A DNA stretch of 64,000 nt from Paenibacillus artemisiicola (lineage in GTDB: Bacteria; Bacillota; Bacilli; Paenibacillales; Paenibacillaceae): the NCBI RefSeq assembly GCF_017652985.1, contig NZ_JAGGDJ010000013.1:62001-126000 (forward strand). Direction: 5' to 3'. Each line of letters opens with the position of its first letter. The stretch's first letter is position 1. Of the stretch, positions 33,078 through 40,316 are shown piece after piece. The position numbers were made by a program, and so were the translations under genes. Under the pieces are notes generated by a model. It was given only the letters and a program-made list of their open reading frames with translations, made no database searches and was not told where the DNA came from.

Positions 33078-34313
33078 ATGAAGACGGGAGCCGGACGGAT
33101 AGCCGTACGCCGGGGGAGAAGCGCGCTGCTGCTGATCGCCGCCCTCTCCTTCCTTCTGGCCGCGACGGGCTGCTGGAACAGCCGGGAACTGAACCGGCTC
33201 GCGATCGTGACCGCCATGTCCGTGGACAAGGCGGAGGGCTCCGACCAGTACGAATTGGCTTTCCAGGTCGTCATGCCGGGCGAGATCATGAGCTCGAGCA
33301 AGAGCGGGAGCGGGAACGCGCCGTTCTCCGTGTACACCGTGCGGTCCAAAACGTTGTTCGAAGGGATCCGCAAGGCGTCCAAGCAGGTGCCGCGGCAGCT
33401 GTTCTTCTCCCATATCGAGGTCGTCATTCTCGGCGAGCGGCTCGCCAAGTCGGGAATCGCGGAGCTGTTCGACTTCTTCGAACGCTCGCACGAGGTGCGG
33501 CTCACGTCGATGCTGCTCGTCGCGCGCGGCGCCCCGACGGACAAATTGATCAGCACGATCGTGCCGCTCGCGCCGCTGCAGTCGGAAGCCTTGATGGGCT
33601 CGAGCGAATTTTCGGCGAAGATCTGGTCCGGTTCGCCCGTCATCGGCATCGACGACGTGATCCGGAAGCTGATCAATCCCGGAGCGGAGCCTTCCATCAG
33701 CGGACTGCGGCTCGTCGGCGACGGCATCCCCACCGACAACAAGCAGCGGCTGACGCAGACGCGCCTTCCCTATCATCTCGAAATTTCCGGCGTGGCCGCG
33801 TTCCGCGAAGGCAAGCTGGCGGGCTGGCTGGACAACGGCCAGGCGCGGGGCTACATGTTCATCGCCGACCGGATGCGGAGCACCGTCATGAACCTCCCGT
33901 GCCAGGACAAGCCGGACGGCATCGCGCTCGAAGTCGTCCGAAGCCGGACCCGGACGAAGGTGTCGTTCCGCGAAGGCCGGGCGAAGGTCGAGATCGCCGT
34001 CAATGCAATCGGCAACGTGGCGGAGGTCCAATGCGGCGTCCCGCTGCAGAAGCTGGAGGAAATCGACAAGCTGGAGCGTGAATGGAGCCAAGCGGTGAAG
34101 GCGGATATGATGGCGGCCGTCAAGCGGGCGCAGACGCTCCGGTCGGACGTCTTCGCCTTCGGCGAAGCGCTGCAGCGCAGCCAGCCCAAGGCGTGGAAAT
34201 CCGTGGCGGGCCGATGGGGCGACGTCTTCGCGGAAGCGGACGTTTCGGTTACGTTCCAAGGGCAAATTCTAAGGACGGGCATGCGGGCCAAGTCGTTATT
34301 GGAGAAATCTTGA
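33078..34313 (+). CDS. spore germination lipoprotein, Ger(x)C family (C subunit)
   Basis: The 411-residue lipoprotein has a signal peptide ending in L-A-A-T-G with lipidated Cys32, followed by WNSRELNRLAIVTAMSVDK. It is longer than the C subunit of operon 1 and carries an inserted Ser/Gly-rich loop (MSSSKSGSGN). AAAGGAGG lies 9 bases before the ATG. Gaps to its neighbours are 31 and 20 bases. Confidence 0.92.
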   Translation: MKTGAGRIAVRRGRSALLLIAALSFLLAATGCWNSRELNRLAIVTAMSVDKAEGSDQYELAFQVVMPGEIMSSSKSGSGNAPFSVYTVRSKTLFEGIRKASKQVPRQLFFSHIEVVILGERLAKSGIAELFDFFERSHEVRLTSMLLVARGAPTDKLISTIVPLAPLQSEALMGSSEFSAKIWSGSPVIGIDDVIRKLINPGAEPSISGLRLVGDGIPTDNKQRLTQTRLPYHLEISGVAAFREGKLAGWLDNGQARGYMFIADRMRSTVMNLPCQDKPDGIALEVVRSRTRTKVSFREGRAKVEIAVNAIGNVAEVQCGVPLQKLEEIDKLEREWSQAVKADMMAAVKRAQTLRSDVFAFGEALQRSQPKAWKSVAGRWGDVFAEADVSVTFQGQILRTGMRAKSLLEKS

Positions 34314-34333
34314 GAAACGGAGGCGAATAAGCG

Positions 34334-35449
34334 ATGGATAGCAAAACGGCGCGCATCGGCCCGCTCCACTTGTTCGCGTGGATTACGTTGTTCGAGCTCG
34401 GATCCGCGGTCGTCATCCCGGTCGGCATGGAAGCCAAGCAGGACGCGTGGATCGTCATCGTGATCGGCTGCCTGATCGGCATGGCCTTCTTCGGGGGCGT
34501 GTTCGGCACGCTGTACCGGCTCTATCCGGAGCTGCCGCTCACGGCGTACATCCGCCGCATCGTCGGCCCGGTCCCGGGCTGGCTGATCGGCTTCGGGTAC
34601 TTGCTGTATTTCATCTACATATCGGGGCGCAACACGCGCGACTTCAGCGACCTGCTGACGGCGGCCGTCTACGATATGACCCCGATGTTCGCGATCGCCA
34701 TGTTCATGCTCCTCGTCGTCGGGTACGTCGTTCGGCTGGGCATCGAAGTATTCGGGCGGACGGCCTTCCTGTTCTTCTTGTTCAGCTGCTTCTTGTTTCT
34801 GTTCATCGTGACGCTCGCGGTCTTCTCGGACATGTCGCAGGCGAACCGGATGCTGCCGGTGCTCGGCGAGGGCTGGAAGCCCGTCCTGAAAGCCTTGTTT
34901 CCGACGAACCTGACGTTCCCGTTCGGGGAAATGGTCGTCATGACGATGTTTCTGCCGTACTTGAGCAAAGGGTACAAGGCGGTCGGCGTCGGCGTAAGCG
35001 CGATGGCGTTCAGCGCGGTGCTGCTCTGCCTGGCGACGTTCGTCAACATCTCCGTGCTCGGCATCGAGATCGCCTCGCGCGCGACGTTTCCCCTATTCAC
35101 CTCTCTCAGCCGGCTGCGGCTCGCGGAAATGATCCAGCGGATGGACTCCGTCGTGCTGTTCCTGCTCGTCATCACGAGCTTCTTCAAGATCGCCACGTTT
35201 CTGTTCGCGGCGGTCCTCGCGGCGGGCGACTTGTTCGGCGTCCGCAATCTCCGCGCGCTAATCATGCCGATCGGCCTGATCGTGCTGTTCCTCTCGCTGA
35301 CGATGGCGGGCAGCCTGACGGAGCATTTGCAGGAGGGGCTGAAGATCGTGCCTTACTACCTGCACCTGCCGCTGCAATTCGGCATCCCGATCCTCCTATT
35401 GATCATCGGGCTGATCCGGCGGGGCGGACGTCCGGCCGCTTCCTCCTGA
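34334..35449 (+). CDS. spore germination permease, GerAB family (B subunit)
   Basis: The 371-residue permease has about ten membrane helices and family stretches LTFPFGEMVVMTMFLPYL and ISGRNTRDFSDLL. It completes the second germinant receptor. Its last 54 bases overlap tail-to-tail with a small membrane-protein gene on the other strand. Confidence 0.9.
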   Translation: MDSKTARIGPLHLFAWITLFELGSAVVIPVGMEAKQDAWIVIVIGCLIGMAFFGGVFGTLYRLYPELPLTAYIRRIVGPVPGWLIGFGYLLYFIYISGRNTRDFSDLLTAAVYDMTPMFAIAMFMLLVVGYVVRLGIEVFGRTAFLFFLFSCFLFLFIVTLAVFSDMSQANRMLPVLGEGWKPVLKALFPTNLTFPFGEMVVMTMFLPYLSKGYKAVGVGVSAMAFSAVLLCLATFVNISVLGIEIASRATFPLFTSLSRLRLAEMIQRMDSVVLFLLVITSFFKIATFLFAAVLAAGDLFGVRNLRALIMPIGLIVLFLSLTMAGSLTEHLQEGLKIVPYYLHLPLQFGIPILLLIIGLIRRGGRPAASS

Positions 35450-35689
35450 CGGCCGCTTCCCGCCGCCGAACAGCCGCCGGAATCCGGCGGCGAGCGGCAC
35501 GCGGAAGAAGAGGAGGAGAAGCGCGGCCATCATCGTCTTCTCGACCGCGCCGTACAGCGTGAACGGGAAATACAGGTTGCGCAGCATCCGCGCCGGGGGC
35601 AGCCGCTGCAGGACGTCTATCCCCAGCATCAAGGCGACGGCGCTCGGAAACAGCAGCGCGAACACGGCATAGCGTTTGGCGTCTTTCAT
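35396..35689 (-). CDS. 97-residue membrane protein, unknown function
   Basis: The protein has two clear hydrophobic helices (YAVFALLFPSAVALMLGI and VEKTMMAALLLLFFRVPLAAG) and a charged, Pro/Gly-rich tail. AAGGGAG lies 7 bases before the ATG. It follows the 217-residue membrane-protein gene by 43 bases, so they may be co-transcribed. Its 3' end overlaps the end of the gerAB-like gene. I do not recognise a family. Confidence 0.6.
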   Translation of the reverse strand: MKDAKRYAVFALLFPSAVALMLGIDVLQRLPPARMLRNLYFPFTLYGAVEKTMMAALLLLFFRVPLAAGFRRLFGGGKRPSGGSGRTSAPPDQPDDQ

Positions 35690-35732
35690 GGGCGTACTCC
35701 CTTTCGTTGCCGCTTATAGCGGATCGCAGGTA

Positions 35733-36386
35733 TTATTCCCGGAAGACGCCTTCTTCTCTCCCGCGGCCGAACGTTTCCGCCAGCGCCGCCGCGAGCACGG
35801 CCGCCAGCAGCACCGCGAGCTCCGCGCGCGACGGCGACGGCCGGAGGCCCGCCTGCCCGAGCAGGAGGAACGCGGCCCCGAAAGCGGCGCCGCCCAGGAC
35901 GCCGTAGAGCCGGGGGCGCGGAAGCGGCGCGCGGGCGGGGCGCGCCTCCGGCCGGGCCGGCGCGGACGGCGGGAGCGGAGCCGACAGTTCGCCGGCCGCG
36001 CCCAACGTCACGCCGGCGAAGCCGCAGCCGGCGCCGAGCATCGCGACCGCGGCCGCCGTCGCGTCGGCCCCGCTCCACGCGAGCAGGCCCAGCAGCGCGG
36101 CCGCGAGCAGGGCGAGTCCCGGCCGGACCGAGATCCATGCCGAGCGCGACAGCATGTTGTCCGGCACGTAGGCGCCGACGGCGAGCAGGAAGCCCGGCAG
36201 CAGCAGCGTGCCCGCCTCGGCCGGCGACAGCCCGGAGCCGGCGATCAGCGCGCGGGCGACGGAGACGAGCAGCGCCGCGTAGGCGAAATGCGCGACGAAG
36301 AGCAGGGCGGCAAGCCGGCGCAACCGGCGGCTTCGGCCGCTTGCGGACGGTTCCCGGTCGATCGTATCCGTCGCGGGGTTCCTCAT
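35733..36386 (-). CDS. 217-residue multi-pass membrane protein (MFS-fragment-like)
   Basis: After a basic N-terminus (SGRSRRLRRL) come about six hydrophobic helices rich in Ala and Leu. The order resembles one half of a major facilitator transporter (LLLPGFLLAVGAYVPDNMLSRSAW), but the protein is about half the usual length and I see no missing half downstream. AAGGAGGGAG lies 6 bases before the ATG. Its start is 11 bases from the stop of the lipoate-related gene, so they form one operon. Function unknown. Confidence 0.7.
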   Translation of the reverse strand: MRNPATDTIDREPSASGRSRRLRRLAALLFVAHFAYAALLVSVARALIAGSGLSPAEAGTLLLPGFLLAVGAYVPDNMLSRSAWISVRPGLALLAAALLGLLAWSGADATAAAVAMLGAGCGFAGVTLGAAGELSAPLPPSAPARPEARPARAPLPRPRLYGVLGGAAFGAAFLLLGQAGLRPSPSRAELAVLLAAVLAAALAETFGRGREEGVFRE

Positions 36387-36397
36387 GCGCTCCCTCC

Positions 36398-37351
36398 TTA
36401 TCTTCGCAGGTTCCAAGCGTCCGCGCCGTACTTCTCGGCGGCGAGGCGTCCCGCCAATTCCATCTCGAACGCGGTCAGCGCGCCAGGCTGCGGCTCGACG
36501 CCGAGAAGCTCGGCGAAGCCGGCGAGGAATGCCGTCTCCAGGTCGCCGATGGCCGCGGGGGCCAAGCCTTTGCGGCGCAGACAGGGATTGACCGCCACGG
36601 CATGGCGCTCGAACGCCGCGCGCATCCGGCGCCTTCGTTCCGCATCCCGGAAGCGCAGGACGTCGTGCAGCAGCCCGGCATCCAGCTCCAGCGGAATCGA
36701 GCCATGCTGCAGCAGCGCGCCGTCCGCGCGCATTTGGGCGCTGCCGGCGATTTTCCGGCCTTCGACGACGATCTCGTAGCCGGCCGGGGCGTCGAAGCAG
36801 GCCGCGGACGCCTCCGCCTTCTCCCGGGCGGACGGCCCGGGGCCGCCGCCTGCCGGCTCGGGTTCGACGGCGTCCGGCATGCCCGCACCGCTTCCGCCCC
36901 CGAAGGGACGGGCCTCCAGCCCGAGCCGGCGAAAGCCGGCCAGCAGGCCGCCGCTCAGCGCGGCGCACGCTTCCGCCACGCCGGCCGGAAGGCCCGGGTG
37001 ATCCTCCGCCGCGACGAGGCTGTACGTCAGCTCGCGGTCGTGCAGGACGGCCCGCCCGCCGGTCGCCCGGCGGACGAACTCGACGCCGCGCGCCCGGAGC
37101 GCCGCGAAATCGACGTCCCGTTCGGCGCGCTGGAACCGCCCGACGGACAGCGTCGGCGCGCGCCAGCCGTAGAACCGCAAGGTCGGCGGAACGAGCCCGC
37201 GGGCATGGGCCGCGAGTATCGCCTCGTCGATCGCCATATTCTCCGCCGCGCCGCGAACGCCCGTATGCACGAATCTCCATTTCGGGCTCGCGGGGCTCGC
37301 GTCCCGATCGCCAGACCGTCCGCGCGAAATGACGTTGTCCCAGTCCTCCAT
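36398..37351 (-). CDS. lipM: octanoyl-[GcvH]:protein octanoyltransferase (LipM type)
   Basis: This 317-residue biotin/lipoate transferase fold protein probably moves octanoate from ACP to the GcvH protein, the first step of lipoate synthesis in Bacillales. RRATGGRAVLHDRELTYS is the substrate-binding signature. Cys185 in ACFDAPAGYEIVVEGRKIAGSAQ matches the catalytic Cys of LipM, and Lys199 the conserved Lys. GcvH is encoded 2 kb upstream on the same strand. GGAGGGG precedes the ATG. An Ala/Gly/Pro-rich insertion (about 150-180) before the Cys is unusual. LipL or a lipoate ligase are less likely alternatives. Confidence 0.82.
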   Translation of the reverse strand: MEDWDNVISRGRSGDRDASPASPKWRFVHTGVRGAAENMAIDEAILAAHARGLVPPTLRFYGWRAPTLSVGRFQRAERDVDFAALRARGVEFVRRATGGRAVLHDRELTYSLVAAEDHPGLPAGVAEACAALSGGLLAGFRRLGLEARPFGGGSGAGMPDAVEPEPAGGGPGPSAREKAEASAACFDAPAGYEIVVEGRKIAGSAQMRADGALLQHGSIPLELDAGLLHDVLRFRDAERRRRMRAAFERHAVAVNPCLRRKGLAPAAIGDLETAFLAGFAELLGVEPQPGALTAFEMELAGRLAAEKYGADAWNLRR

Positions 37352-37439
37352 GAATTTCCCCTCCGCCTCTGTCGTTCTCGGCTCGATGATGATTTCCGGT
37401 TTCGAATATTATTTCAGCTTCGAGGATCGCCTAGGTTTC

Positions 37440-37488
37440 GGTTATGGCTTCGGCTTCGATTATGATTTTGGTTATGGCTTCGGCTTCG
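37440..37488. repeat. 30-bp-period low-complexity direct repeat
   Basis: GGTTATGGCTTCGGCTTCG occurs at 37440-37458 and 37470-37488, with related TTCG-rich units upstream. It overlaps the last codons of sdaAA and the gap after it. The plus strand could read it as FGYGFGF repeats, but there is no gene signal there. Confidence 0.6.
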
Positions 37489-38365
37489 GCCGCGCGTTCC
37501 GCAGCCGTTCGGCGATCTCGCGCCCGGTCGGCGTCTGCGCCAGGCCGCCGAGCGCCGTCTCGCGGTGCGCGGCGGGCATCGCCGAGCCGATCTCCAGCAT
37601 GACGCCGATTACCTCGTCCGACGGAATGACGCTTCGCACGCCGGCGAGCGCCATGTCGGCGGCCGCCAGCGCGTTGACGGCGCCGAGCCCGTTGCGGACG
37701 ATGCAGGGCACCTCGACGAGCCCGGCGACGGGATCGCAGACGAGCCCGAGCGTGTTCTTGAGCGCCAGGCCGACCGCGTGGACGGCCTGCTCCGCGCTGC
37801 CCCCGCGCAGCTCGGTCAGCGCGCCCGCGGCCATGCCGATGGCGGAGCCGACCTCCGCCTGGCAGCCGCCCTCGGCGCCGGAGACGAAGGAATTGTTGGC
37901 GATGACGTACCCGATGGCGCCGGCTGCGAACAGCCCCTCGACGAGCTTCCCGTCCGGCCAGCCGAACCGCTCCTGCGAGCTGACGAACACGCCGGGGATG
38001 ATGCCGCACGAGCCGGCGGTCGGCGTGGCGACGATGCGCCCCATGGAGGCGTTGACCTCCGACACGGCGAGGGCGTACGCCATCGCGAGGCCGGCCCAGC
38101 TGCCGACGGACGGCTCGCCGCGCTCGAGGTACGCGTTCATTTTGCGGCCGTCGCCGCCGACGAGGCCGCTGCGCGAGACGGGCTCCTCGTCCAACCCCTT
38201 GCGGACCGCTTCTTTCATCACGTGGTAATAGCCGGCCATCTGGCGAAACGCGTCCTCCTCGGACACGCCGGCTTCGGCCGCCTGCTCCGCGAGCATCAGT
38301 CCGCCGATCGTCCGGCCTTCCGCGGCGCACAGCGCCGCCAGTTCTTGCAGCGTTCGGAATCTCAT
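37472..38365 (-). CDS. sdaAA: L-serine ammonia-lyase, alpha subunit
   Basis: This 297-residue subunit binds the [4Fe-4S] cluster and converts L-serine to pyruvate and ammonia. The cluster-binding Cys residues are in TAGSCGIIPG, EGGCQAEVGSA and LVCDPVAG. The start at 38365 has GGGGAG upstream; a longer frame would overlap sdaAB. It is the third gene of the riboswitch-controlled gcvH-sdaAB-sdaAA operon, which lets excess glycine, after conversion to serine, be burned to pyruvate. The C-terminus is Lys/Pro-rich, within a short direct repeat. Confidence 0.95.
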   Translation of the reverse strand: MRFRTLQELAALCAAEGRTIGGLMLAEQAAEAGVSEEDAFRQMAGYYHVMKEAVRKGLDEEPVSRSGLVGGDGRKMNAYLERGEPSVGSWAGLAMAYALAVSEVNASMGRIVATPTAGSCGIIPGVFVSSQERFGWPDGKLVEGLFAAGAIGYVIANNSFVSGAEGGCQAEVGSAIGMAAGALTELRGGSAEQAVHAVGLALKNTLGLVCDPVAGLVEVPCIVRNGLGAVNALAAADMALAGVRSVIPSDEVIGVMLEIGSAMPAAHRETALGGLAQTPTGREIAERLRNARPKPKP

Positions 38366-38379
38366 CTCGCCAGCTCCCC

Positions 38380-39045
38380 TTAGTTCAGATGAATGACGGC
38401 CGCTTCCGCGACGTGCGGCAGCGACGCGATCGCGGCCAACAGCGCCTCGTCCGGCATCCGGTCGCATTCGGCGACCGTCAGCGCCGCGCCGCCGCGCCCC
38501 TGCCGGCCCGTCTGCAGGTAGCCGATGTTGAGGCCGGCCCCGCCGATCGCCTGCGCGATGGCGGCCAGGACGCCGACCCGGTCGGCGTGCGTGACCGCGA
38601 TCGCCGGATAATGACCCGAGCAGCCGGCCTTGAAGCCGTTGATCTCGTGAATCTCGATCGTGCCGCCGCCGACCGACGCCCCGCCGACCGAGACCGTGCG
38701 CACGCCGCGCGCGGCTTCGATCTCCGCATAGTTGGGGTGGGGCTTCGTCCCGGCTCCCCGGCGGATCGTCACCCCCATGCCCGCCTGCTCCGCTTCCGCG
38801 AAGGCCGACGGAATCCGCCCGTCGTCCGCGGCGAAGTCGAGCAGCCCGCCGACGATCGCGAGATCGGTGCCGTGGCCGGCGAACGTTTCGGCGAAGGAAC
38901 CGTACAGCGTGACGACCGCCCGCTCCGGCACGTCCCCGAGCAGCTGCCGGGCCGCCCGGCCGAGCCGCGCCGCGCCCGCGGTATGCGAGCTCGACGGGCC
39001 GACCATGACCGGGCCGATGATGGCAAACACGTCCTTAAACCGCAT
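38380..39045 (-). CDS. sdaAB: L-serine ammonia-lyase, beta subunit
   Basis: This 221-residue subunit has the conserved N-terminus GPVMVGPSSSHTAGAARLGR and a C-terminal ACT domain (AIAVTHADRVGVLAAIAQAIGGAGLNIGYLQTGR) that can sense serine. It ends 14 bases before sdaAA and starts 66 bases after gcvH. GGGGGAGA precedes the ATG. Confidence 0.95.
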   Translation of the reverse strand: MRFKDVFAIIGPVMVGPSSSHTAGAARLGRAARQLLGDVPERAVVTLYGSFAETFAGHGTDLAIVGGLLDFAADDGRIPSAFAEAEQAGMGVTIRRGAGTKPHPNYAEIEAARGVRTVSVGGASVGGGTIEIHEINGFKAGCSGHYPAIAVTHADRVGVLAAIAQAIGGAGLNIGYLQTGRQGRGGAALTVAECDRMPDEALLAAIASLPHVAEAAVIHLN

Positions 39046-39111
39046 GGCTTCGTCTCCCCCTGCGCGGCGCGCGGCGCATGACGGCCGCCTGACGCGGATC
39101 GCGCCGCCCGA

Positions 39112-39504
39112 TTATTTGCCCGTAATGAACGCCTCGTAGCGCTCCGCGTCGAGCATCCCCGCGACGACCTCCGCCGCATCCCCGTCGACTTCGACTTCCG
39201 CGATCCAGCCTTCGCCATAAGGATCGGAGTTGACGAGCTCCGGCGCGTCCAGCAGCGCTTCGTTGATCTTCGTCACGCGGCCCGTCACCGGGCTGTACAG
39301 CTCGGACACCGTCTTGACCGATTCGATGGACCCCATCGGCTGGGTTGCCTCCACCTCGGCGCCGATCTGCGGGAATTCGACGAACACGATGTCCCCGAGC
39401 TGAACCTGGGCAAAGTCCGTAATGCCGACCCGAATGCGCCCGTTCGCCGCCTCCGCCCATTCATGCTCCTCCGTATAACCCCGTCCTTGCTTCACTTCGC
39501 TCAT
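39112..39504 (-). CDS. gcvH: glycine cleavage system H protein
   Basis: This 130-residue lipoyl carrier shuttles the aminomethyl group between the P and T proteins. Lys64 in MGSIESVKTVSELYSPVTG is the lipoylation site. AGAGGA lies about 9 bases before the ATG at 39504. It is the first gene after a glycine riboswitch and is transcribed away from gcvT/gcvP, so the glycine cleavage genes are split between two divergent operons, each with its own switch. LipM encoded nearby probably modifies it. Confidence 0.96.
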   Translation of the reverse strand: MSEVKQGRGYTEEHEWAEAANGRIRVGITDFAQVQLGDIVFVEFPQIGAEVEATQPMGSIESVKTVSELYSPVTGRVTKINEALLDAPELVNSDPYGEGWIAEVEVDGDAAEVVAGMLDAERYEAFITGK

Positions 39505-39607
39505 GTTCAGCATCCTCTCGTCATATGGATTGGCTTGCTCTGTTCCCGCAGGGCCGCGCGGCCTCCGCTTTCCGGATACCGGAGCTGCACGGGAGCCGCG
39601 CACATGC

Positions 39608-39650
39608 AAAAAAGGACAGAGCTTCGGCCTGTCGCCGAATTCCCTGTCCT
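39608..39650 (-). terminator. riboswitch-controlled terminator upstream of gcvH
   Basis: On the minus strand AGGACAG and CTGTCC close a hairpin followed by six T residues. The left arm is the 3' end of the second glycine aptamer, so aptamer folding and terminator formation compete; glycine should relieve termination. Confidence 0.8.
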
Positions 39651-39834
39651 TGGTACCTGAGAGTTTGGGCGGCCCGGACGGACCGCGTTTACCCCTTTGG
39701 TGGCTGCACGCTCTCTCCAGAGCCGCGTCGAATGGCGGTTCCTTGTACCTGAGAGATTGATCGCCGGCCGGCTAGCCGTCGACTTGCTCCTTCGGTGCCC
39801 GCGGGAAACGCTTCCCTGCCGGGTCTCTCCCATC
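39643..39834 (-). promoter_or_regulatory. tandem glycine riboswitch of the gcvH-sdaAB-sdaAA operon
   Basis: Two aptamers of the gcvT type are visible on the minus strand. Aptamer 1 (39737-39834) contains GGAGAGACC, GCACCGAAGGAGCAA and ATCTCTCAGGTACAAGGAAC. Aptamer 2 (39643-39724) contains CTGGAGAGAGC, GCCACCAAAGGGGTAAAC and ACTCTCAGGTACCAAGGACA. The order and the CTCTCAGG blocks are diagnostic. It is followed by a terminator and then gcvH. Confidence 0.95.
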
Positions 39835-39867
39835 CATCGTCATCCGCTTATGATCGTATGTATGCCT

Positions 39868-39897
39868 AGCTTACCGGACCGGACGAGCTCATGTCAA
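39868..39897 (-). promoter_or_regulatory. promoter of the gcvH operon
   Basis: TTGACA on the minus strand is followed 18 bases later by TAAGCT, a weak -10 box, about 30 bases before the first aptamer. Confidence 0.5.
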
Positions 39898-39936
39898 TAT
39901 ACCTAACAAGCAATTTATTTTTTTCGCGTTTCCCCG

Positions 39937-39966
39937 TTGACGTTCGACAAGAATGTCATGTATAAG
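39937..39966 (+). promoter_or_regulatory. promoter of the gcvT operon
   Basis: TTGACG and TATAAG are separated by 18 bases, about 35 bases before the first plus-strand glycine aptamer. Confidence 0.7.
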
Positions 39967-39998
39967 TAAATTATCCAACCGAATATGCGGATGATGAT

Positions 39999-40197
39999 AA
40001 CGGGAGAGATCGCGGATGGCACGATCGCGGCGCCGAAGGAGTAAGCCCGGCCGGGTGAATCTCTCAGGCAAAAGGACCTTTATCGGACGCGCCTCTGGAG
40101 AGCACGCCGCACCGGACGCGGGAAGTCCGCGGCGTCACCCACGGGGAAACCCCGGGCAATAGCGCCCGCGGGGCAACTCTCAGGTACAAAGGACAGA
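39999..40197 (+). promoter_or_regulatory. tandem glycine riboswitch of the gcvT-gcvPA-gcvPB operon
   Basis: Aptamer 1 (39999-40078) contains CGGGAGAGATC, GCGCCGAAGGAGTAAG and ATCTCTCAGGCAAAAGGAC. Aptamer 2 (40091-40197) contains CTCTGGAGAGC, GTCACCCACGGGGAAACC and ACTCTCAGGTACAAAGGACA. A linker of about 12 bases separates them, as in cooperative tandem glycine switches. Confidence 0.95.
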
Positions 40198-40273
40198 GCG
40201 AAACGATCGGGCGCCGAGCGGCTATGCTGCTTCGGGCGACGCTTCTTTTCGCCGCTGTCCTTCTTTGCGTTTT
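40188..40273 (+). terminator. riboswitch-controlled terminator upstream of gcvT
   Basis: AAAGGACAG at the end of aptamer 2 can pair with CTGTCCTTCTTT at 40255, followed by GCGTTTT. An inner GC-rich stem (GGGCG/CGCC) lies between. The design matches the terminator before gcvH. Confidence 0.65.
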
Positions 40274-40316
40274 CGACCGTTTGCGTTCGTTCAAACCCGT
40301 CCAAGGAGGTTCAAGT

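Noticed and set aside
35733-37280. 515-residue minus-strand frame
   Set aside because: Its first 298 residues are an out-of-frame reading of lipM. Only the part from 36386, which has a strong ribosome site, is supported.
37329-38228. Plus-strand gene encoding FGYGFGF repeats
   Set aside because: It is mostly antisense to sdaAA, has no ribosome site, and its repeat part is the short direct repeat.
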